Shown in pieces: positions 6,149-10,983 of a stretch of 10,983 bases of DNA (its first letter is position 1; each line of letters starts with the position of its first letter). Origin of the DNA: Verrucomicrobiota bacterium (GTDB taxonomy: Bacteria; Verrucomicrobiota; Verrucomicrobiia; Chthoniobacterales; Terrimicrobiaceae); assembly GCA_026398285.1 (NCBI GenBank), contig JAPLTI010000138.1:1-10983 (forward strand), given 5' to 3'. Made by a program: the position numbers and the translations under genes. The notes under the pieces are model-generated. The model worked only from the letters and a program-made list of their open reading frames with translations, was not told where the DNA came from and did no database searches.

Positions 6149-7699
6149 ATGAATGAAACGGTGGATCACTTCCTTGAAACTGCGGATGTCCTCAAGCCCA
6201 AGCTCTGCCGGGAAAAAATAAAACCACAGCGTCTGGTCAAGGTTGTTGCGAACCCGGCCGCTTTTCAGGGATGGCAGGTCGAGGCTGAGACGCGTGATCC
6301 GGCCGACTTGCCCGCGTTTGCCGATGGGGATGCTGTCATTTTGGACTTTGGCGAGCACCGAGTTGGCCGCCTTCGGCTTCGCGTGGAGTCTAATCGAGGC
6401 TTCAACGATTCGCCGGTCCGGCTGAAGTTCATTTTTGCGGAAGTCCCCGCCGAGTTGGTCGAGCCTTTCGATCCCTTCGTGGGAAGCCTCAGTCGCAACT
6501 GGCTGCAGGACGAGGTGGTGACCTTTGACTGCCTCCCGCATGAGTTGGCACTGTCGCGGCGTTATGCCTTCCGCTATGTGAAAATTGAGTTCGTTGGGAT
6601 TCGCGCCCATGCCTTCCGAATCCGGCTTCTTGATATCGAGTGCGAGTGCCTCGCAGCCGTGCCGCAGGATTTGGCTCCTTGGGTTTCGAAGCGCCTGTGT
6701 GCGGGTGACCAGGCCATTGCCATGGCTAGTCTGCGGACTCTGCGCGACTGCATGCAGACCGTGTTTGAAGATGGCCCCAAGCGTGATCGCAGGCTTTGGA
6801 TCGGCGATTTGCGCCTTCAGGCGCTCGCCAACAGTGTCAGCTTCCGCCGGTTCGACATGGTGAAACGCTGTCTCTATCTCTTTGCCGCCGTGGCCCGCGA
6901 AGACGGCCTCGTGCCCTCCTGTCTGTATGAGGAACCCGAGCCGCACAACGGCCAATCCTACGCCATGGATTATCCTGCGTTGTTTGCGGCGACCCTTGCC
7001 GATTATGTCGATGACACAGGGGACGAGGCCGCCGGTATCGAATTGCTGCCTGTTGCCGTGCGGCAACTGGAGATCTTGATCGCATTGCGCGACGGCGCTG
7101 GAAACTATCCGGAAAACCTCTGGTGGTTTATCGACTGGCAGAAGGGCCTGGAAAAGCAACCTTGTGTCCATGGGCTTGTGATCTGGTGTGTGAATCGCGC
7201 CCTGAGTCTGGCGCGGCGCCTCGGGCAGGCGCGGGAGGTTGTGGTCTTGGAGTCGCGTCTTGGTGAGTTGCGCGCCACCGCCCGCAAAGCCTTCGTCAGC
7301 CCCGAGGCTCTGCCACAAAGCTCCAGGGGACAGGTTTCCTGGGCCGCCTGGGCTTGGCTCACGATGGCGGAAATCCTCTCGCCGGACGAGGCCAGATGCG
7401 CCTTTGATCGGATTCAAACGCTGGAGGCGGCTGTGCTGCCCGGCGGACCCTATCTCATGCACTACTGCCTCGAGGCGCTCGTTGGGATTGGACGTGAGGA
7501 GCAGGCATTGGAATTGATGCGTTCCTACTGGGGCGGCATGCTGCGTGCGGGCTTGGATGTTTTCCCCGAGGTGTGGGATACGGCTGACGAGAAACGCAGT
7601 CCCTACGGAACGCATCTTTTAAACAGCTACTGCCACGCATGGAGTTGCACTCCGGTCTGGTTTCTGGCCCGCAGCGGTCAACAGCTCCCGCCAGCATAA
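6149..7699 (+). CDS. GH78-like alpha-L-rhamnosidase family hydrolase
   Basis: A 516-aa protein resembling the catalytic half of GH78 alpha-L-rhamnosidases, which release terminal rhamnose by inverting hydrolysis in an (alpha/alpha)6 barrel. Residues 1-170 are beta-rich (VILDFGEHRVGRLRLRV, YVKIEFVGIRAHAFRIRLLDI), like the domain preceding the barrel. Residues 185-505 form the barrel: DGPKRDRRLWIGD (208-220) matches the GH78 acid loop, WWFIDW (325-330) is an aromatic sugar-site motif, FPEVWD (472-477) supplies the likely general base Glu474, and NSYCHAWS (492-499) is the conserved C-terminal His block. It is shorter than many GH78 enzymes because extra N-terminal carbohydrate-binding domains are missing. 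The general-acid position appears to be Asp213, not Glu. No signal peptide is visible. ATG 6149 was chosen because the frame is open upstream to 6041 but offers no other ATG. Its stop overlaps the next gene's start. Rhamnose specificity is unproven. Confidence 0.8.
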   Translation: MNETVDHFLETADVLKPKLCREKIKPQRLVKVVANPAAFQGWQVEAETRDPADLPAFADGDAVILDFGEHRVGRLRLRVESNRGFNDSPVRLKFIFAEVPAELVEPFDPFVGSLSRNWLQDEVVTFDCLPHELALSRRYAFRYVKIEFVGIRAHAFRIRLLDIECECLAAVPQDLAPWVSKRLCAGDQAIAMASLRTLRDCMQTVFEDGPKRDRRLWIGDLRLQALANSVSFRRFDMVKRCLYLFAAVAREDGLVPSCLYEEPEPHNGQSYAMDYPALFAATLADYVDDTGDEAAGIELLPVAVRQLEILIALRDGAGNYPENLWWFIDWQKGLEKQPCVHGLVIWCVNRALSLARRLGQAREVVVLESRLGELRATARKAFVSPEALPQSSRGQVSWAAWAWLTMAEILSPDEARCAFDRIQTLEAAVLPGGPYLMHYCLEALVGIGREEQALELMRSYWGGMLRAGLDVFPEVWDTADEKRSPYGTHLLNSYCHAWSCTPVWFLARSGQQLPPA

Positions 7700-9630
7700 T
7701 GGGCGGTTCCTCTTTCTCAAACTCCATGAAAATTGCATCCCTCTTCACAAATGGAATGGTCCTTCAGCAGGGAGTCCCGGTTCCCGTATGGGGGACGACG
7801 ACACCTGGCGACTTGGTGACAGTTCATTTTGCAGGCCAGCAAGTCTCCGCAATCACCGATCCCGAGGGACGCTGGATCGTCCGCTTGGCGCCGCTCGAGG
7901 CAAATGCCACTTCATCGCAGCTTGAGGTCTCCTCATCCGCTGGCGCCAGTCTTGTGATCTCCGATGTGCTCGTCGGTGAGGTTTGGGTCTGCTCTGGACA
8001 ATCCAACATGGAATGGCCTCTCCAGAGTTCCCGGAGCAGCGCACAAGAAATCACACAGGCGCATTTCCCCTCGATCCGTCTCTTCACCGTTCCGCACCGG
8101 CCTTCGCAAACTCCCGAAACGGAAATCGCCGGAGCCGCCTGGTGCGCCTGCTCGCCGGAGACGGTCGCCAATTTTTCGGCGGTCGCTTATTACTTCGCCC
8201 GTGAGATTCAAAGCCGTCTGAATATCCCCATTGGCCTCATCCACACATCTTGGGGCGGAACGATTGCGGAAGCATGGACGTCATGGGATGCGCTTCTGGA
8301 AAATCCCGCAACGCGCGGGATCGTGGAAACTTTTGAGCGCAACCTGCGGGATCTGGACTCGCGACTGGAGGAGTGGGAAGCGCAGCAGGAAAAGACGCGT
8401 GACAAGGGAAACACGAAGCATGCGGAAGGATGGGCCGGAATCGAGGAGCCGCAGGCTGATTGGCGGGAGATGTTCTTGCCGGGCACATGGCAGAGCCGGG
8501 GGCTGAATCACAGCGGCATCGTCTGGTTCCGTAAAACGATTGAGATTCCTGCGGCGTGGGCCGGGCATGATTTGCGACTTGCCATCGGCGCTACTGACAA
8601 GAGCGACACGACTTATTTTAACAACACGCAGGTCGGCAGCATCACCATGGCCGAGCGGGCGGATTCTTGGTCGCACCTGCGGACCGACACGGTGCCCGGG
8701 GAACTCGTCCAAGCCGGGCGAAATGTCATCGCCGTGCGCGTCCACAGCGACAAATACGTAGGCGGTATGACCGGTCCCTCGGAATTCATGCAGCTCACCT
8801 GTCCTGATTGCGCGGGGGATGCCGGCATTCCCCTTGCCGGAAGCTGGCTGTATGCGGTCGAGGCCGATTACGGTCTTGTGCAAGTGCCCGTGGAACCGCT
8901 CTACAAGGCCCCAGGCGTCCTCTTCAATGGTATGATCGCACCGCTCCTTCCCTTCGCGATTCGCGGAGTTATCTGGTATCAGGGCGAATCGAACGCTGAC
9001 CGCGCTGCGCAATACCGAGATCTCTTTCAAGTCCTCATCCGCAACTGGCGCCGCGCCTGGGGGCAGGGAGACTTTCCCTTTTATTTCGTGCAACTCGCCA
9101 ACTACATGGCAAGGCAGGAGCAACCGACAGAGAGCCAATGGGCGGAGCTGCGCGAGGCTCAGACGCTGGCGCTGGCTCTGCCGAATACGGGCATGGCGGT
9201 TGCCATCGACATCGGCGAGGCGGAGGATATCCATCCTCGGAATAAAATGGATGTCGGCCTGAGACTGGCTCTCCATGCGCTTCACGGGACTTATGGTCAC
9301 AGCAGCGTGATCCCGAGTGGTCCGCTCTTCCGTTCCGCAAAACGCGAAGGCTCCTCGCTGCGCCTCTCATTTCATCATGTTGGCGGCGGACTGGTCTGCC
9401 AGGGTGATGCGCTGCGCGGCTTCAGCATTGCCGGAGAGGATGGGCGCTTTGTTTGGGCGGAAGCCAACATCGACGGGGAAGATATTCTGGTATCCAGCCC
9501 GGAGATCGCTGCGCCCCGATCCGCCCGTTACGGCTGGGCCGACAATCCTGAGGTCAATCTCTACAACACGGCTGGTCTCCCCGCCGCGCCGTTCCGCACT
9601 GATTTCCCGGGCCATACAGGCCACTGTTGA
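7699..9630 (+). CDS. Sialate O-acetylesterase family protein
   Basis: A 643-aa SGNH/GDSL-type esterase of the SASA family, which removes O-acetyl groups from sugars such as sialic acids or plant-type glycans. The N-terminal strand block ASLFTNGMVLQQGVPVPVWG is characteristic. The nucleophile Ser102 lies in VCSGQSNMEWPL. GVIWYQGESN (about 423-432) is the second conserved block, and Asp510 and His512 in AEDIHPRNK complete the likely catalytic set. Between the first and second blocks lies a beta-rich insert (about 264-370: FLPGTWQSRGLNHSGIVWFRKTIE and on) resembling a GH2-type jelly-roll sugar-binding domain; this is seen in longer family members. The C-terminus (YNTAGLPAAPFRTD) is a normal family end. 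No signal peptide is seen. The start at 7699 overlaps the previous stop as TAATG; ATG 7726, opening MKIASLF, is a good alternative, and 7639 is less likely. It probably works with the GH78-like enzyme on acetylated, rhamnose-containing oligosaccharides. Confidence 0.88.
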   Translation: MGGSSFSNSMKIASLFTNGMVLQQGVPVPVWGTTTPGDLVTVHFAGQQVSAITDPEGRWIVRLAPLEANATSSQLEVSSSAGASLVISDVLVGEVWVCSGQSNMEWPLQSSRSSAQEITQAHFPSIRLFTVPHRPSQTPETEIAGAAWCACSPETVANFSAVAYYFAREIQSRLNIPIGLIHTSWGGTIAEAWTSWDALLENPATRGIVETFERNLRDLDSRLEEWEAQQEKTRDKGNTKHAEGWAGIEEPQADWREMFLPGTWQSRGLNHSGIVWFRKTIEIPAAWAGHDLRLAIGATDKSDTTYFNNTQVGSITMAERADSWSHLRTDTVPGELVQAGRNVIAVRVHSDKYVGGMTGPSEFMQLTCPDCAGDAGIPLAGSWLYAVEADYGLVQVPVEPLYKAPGVLFNGMIAPLLPFAIRGVIWYQGESNADRAAQYRDLFQVLIRNWRRAWGQGDFPFYFVQLANYMARQEQPTESQWAELREAQTLALALPNTGMAVAIDIGEAEDIHPRNKMDVGLRLALHALHGTYGHSSVIPSGPLFRSAKREGSSLRLSFHHVGGGLVCQGDALRGFSIAGEDGRFVWAEANIDGEDILVSSPEIAAPRSARYGWADNPEVNLYNTAGLPAAPFRTDFPGHTGHC

Positions 9631-9727
9631 CATTCCTTTTCTGGCGGACGCGCGGCAGCGCAGGCGATGGTCGGTTTTGGAGCGGGGTGGTGTCTGAGAG
9701 TGGGTTGCGTCTTCCGAGGTGGAATTT

Positions 9728-9753
9728 GGGTCATGCGGGACGATGACCCTCCA
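9728..9753. repeat. Dispersed hairpin element, copy 2
   Basis: Arms GGGTCAT (9728-9734) and ATGACCC (9743-9749) pair perfectly around the loop GCGGGACG, the same loop as at 153-178. Compared with copy 1, the stem carries a compensatory G-C to T-A change. Bases 9731-9733 are the stop codon of the minus-strand PEP-CTERM gene, and its last residues are encoded by the hairpin. No T-run follows on either strand, so by itself it is a poor terminator, although it lies between two convergent genes. Confidence 0.6.
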
Positions 9754-10983
9754 AGCGATTTCGCTTCAAGCGCTTTCGCTGGGATCTGTGGCGGAGGTAT
9801 TGGACGACGAGGCCGGTGAGGAGGGCGACGGCGTAGAAGTAGGTTTCGGTTTCGGGGACGGCTATGATTTCGGTGCCGCCGCCGCTGAAGCCTTGCTCGA
9901 AGCCGCTTCCAGAAAAGCCTGTGCCGCTTCCGCTATAGAAGCTGATGCGGTCGAGGTAGCTATCGAGGCCGGAGTTATTGGTGAAGACGACATGGCGGTT
10001 ATTGGCACCGTCGCCCACCGGGGTGTTGTATTGGTTGATGCCATTCCAGTTCCAGATGGCCAAGTTGGCGGAGTTGGCCCAAGAGCCTACGCCGCTGAAG
10101 CGCAGTGTGCCGATGAAGCCGGAGAGGTCGATGACCGAGTTCGCGCTAAGTGTGAGGAGGCCGACGCTTTCGTTGGTGGTTCCGCTGACTGCCAGTGTGC
10201 CGCCTGCCAGTGTCACATTGGCGCTATCATTTACGGCATTATCTGCCGTGACGAGGAACGAGCCGCCGTTGTTGACGATGATTTGTGAGGTGGCACCGAG
10301 GGCGTTGGATGAGGCGGCGGCAAGGGTGCCGCTGTTGACGGTGGTGGTGCCGGTGTAGGTGTTCGAGCCATTGACGGTGAGAGTGCCGCTGCCGTTTTTC
10401 ACGAGGTTGGCACCGCTGATGGCTCCTGAGAAAGTGGTATCGGCGGCTTGGTTGACTGTGAGGGTTTGACCGGAGGCGATGACGATGTTGCCACCGCTGG
10501 CGCCGCCGCCGCTCACGGAGCCGATTGTTTCACTCGTTGAGATACTCAGAACGGCTCCGCTGGCGTTTGCGAACGCCAAGGTGCCCGTATCGGCGAGGGC
10601 TGATCCTCCGGTGATGGACAAGGTGCCGGCGTTGATGGTTGTGCCGCCGGTGTAGGTATTCGTTCCGCTCAAGATTTGTGTGCTGGCGCCGTCTTTTACG
10701 AGGGCCCCGGTGCCGCTGATGACACCGGCGTAGGTCGTGCTGCCAGTGGAGGTCCCTATTGTGAGCGTATTGGATCCGAGGATCACGCTGGAGCTGGCGG
10801 CACCGGTGAGCGAGGCGATGGATTGGCTGGCTCCGAGGGTGAGTGTGGAGCTGCCGGTGCCGGTGGCGTCCATGATGAGCGCGCTGCGGCCGTTGGCAGT
10901 TGGAAGGGCATCGGCGATGCTGGCGGTGAGTGCGGCGCCATTTTGCAGGTATGTTGGGCCGTTGTAGGTATTCGCGTTGGCAA
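9731..10983 (-). CDS. PEP-CTERM, autotransporter beta-strand-repeat surface protein (C-terminal part)
   Basis: A partial gene: the frame is open to the right edge of the window (36 codons beyond the first ATG at 10873), so the true start lies outside. The visible 416 residues are very rich in Gly, Ser, Thr and Ala. They contain clear autotransporter-associated beta-strand repeats, e.g. GALVKDGASTQILSGTNTYT (about 10607-10747) and NLVKNGSGTLTVNGSNTYTG (about 10310-10444), with part of another at the edge. These predict a secreted beta-helix. The C-terminus has a sorting-signal layout: VPETETY, a hydrophobic stretch (FYAVALLTGLVVQYL), then a basic tail (9761-9859). This resembles PEP-CTERM signals, which an exosortase processes at the membrane. 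The basic tail has a 5-residue tandem duplication (QRKRL, KRNRL). A surface or matrix role is inferred. It is convergent with the esterase gene, with 100 bp between the stop codons. Confidence 0.88.
   Translation of the reverse strand, partial: ANANTYNGPTYLQNGAALTASIADALPTANGRSALIMDATGTGSSTLTLGASQSIASLTGAASSSVILGSNTLTIGTSTGSTTYAGVISGTGALVKDGASTQILSGTNTYTGGTTINAGTLSITGGSALADTGTLAFANASGAVLSISTSETIGSVSGGGASGGNIVIASGQTLTVNQAADTTFSGAISGANLVKNGSGTLTVNGSNTYTGTTTVNSGTLAAASSNALGATSQIIVNNGGSFLVTADNAVNDSANVTLAGGTLAVSGTTNESVGLLTLSANSVIDLSGFIGTLRFSGVGSWANSANLAIWNWNGINQYNTPVGDGANNRHVVFTNNSGLDSYLDRISFYSGSGTGFSGSGFEQGFSGGGTEIIAVPETETYFYAVALLTGLVVQYLRHRSQRKRLKRNRLEGHRPA

Noticed and set aside
6125..7615. A 496-codon antisense open frame opposite the GH78-like gene
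   Set aside because: It mirrors codon-position bias of the sense gene, has no recognisable family motifs, and the sense strand has a clear enzyme. Similar long antisense frames lie opposite the esterase (8281-9300), the aldolase (5294-6010) and the lipid kinase (3619-4305).

Overview
The window looks like chromosomal DNA from a Gram-negative bacterium, most likely of the Verrucomicrobiota. This is inferred from gene content, not from a marker gene. The evidence is a Kdo transferase (so lipopolysaccharide is made), an AsmA-like envelope protein, and a large low-complexity protein that combines autotransporter-type beta-strand repeats with a PEP-CTERM-like C-terminal sorting signal. Beside these sit a rhamnosidase-like hydrolase and a sialate O-acetylesterase, a mix common in polysaccharide-degrading Verrucomicrobiota. 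No gene here has a convincing Shine-Dalgarno sequence.

Layout. Positions 1-145 hold no gene I can support. A minus-strand operon (183-3561) reads from right to left: AsmA-like protein, rsmD (16S rRNA methyltransferase), waaA (Kdo transferase). Its genes are 5 bp apart or overlap by 4 bp, and it ends in a hairpin plus U-run terminator (147-174). It diverges, across only 36 bp, from a plus-strand diacylglycerol-kinase-type lipid kinase (3598-4458). A tRNA-Val(CAC) with encoded CCA follows (4562-4636). Then comes about 600 bp without a gene (4637-5253). This stretch is rich in structure: two collinear diverged repeats 267 bp apart, a hairpin boxed by 16-bp direct repeats, and an 18-bp perfect palindrome before a run of ten T.

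The right half is sugar metabolism. A class I (DhnA/LacD-like) aldolase gene (5254-6034) is split between two frames by an apparent indel near 5335-5341. A GH78-like rhamnosidase (6149-7699) and a sialate O-acetylesterase-family protein (7699-9630) share a TAATG stop/start overlap and look co-transcribed. Neither shows an export signal, which suggests intracellular deacetylation and cleavage of imported oligosaccharides. Convergent to them, a partial PEP-CTERM, beta-strand-repeat surface protein runs in from the right edge on the minus strand (9731-10983).

The most notable non-coding signal is a short hairpin family present at both ends of the window (153-178 and 9728-9753). The 8-nt loop and outer flank are identical, and the stem differs by a compensatory base-pair change. 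One copy is the waaA terminator; the other overlaps the stop codon of the PEP-CTERM gene.
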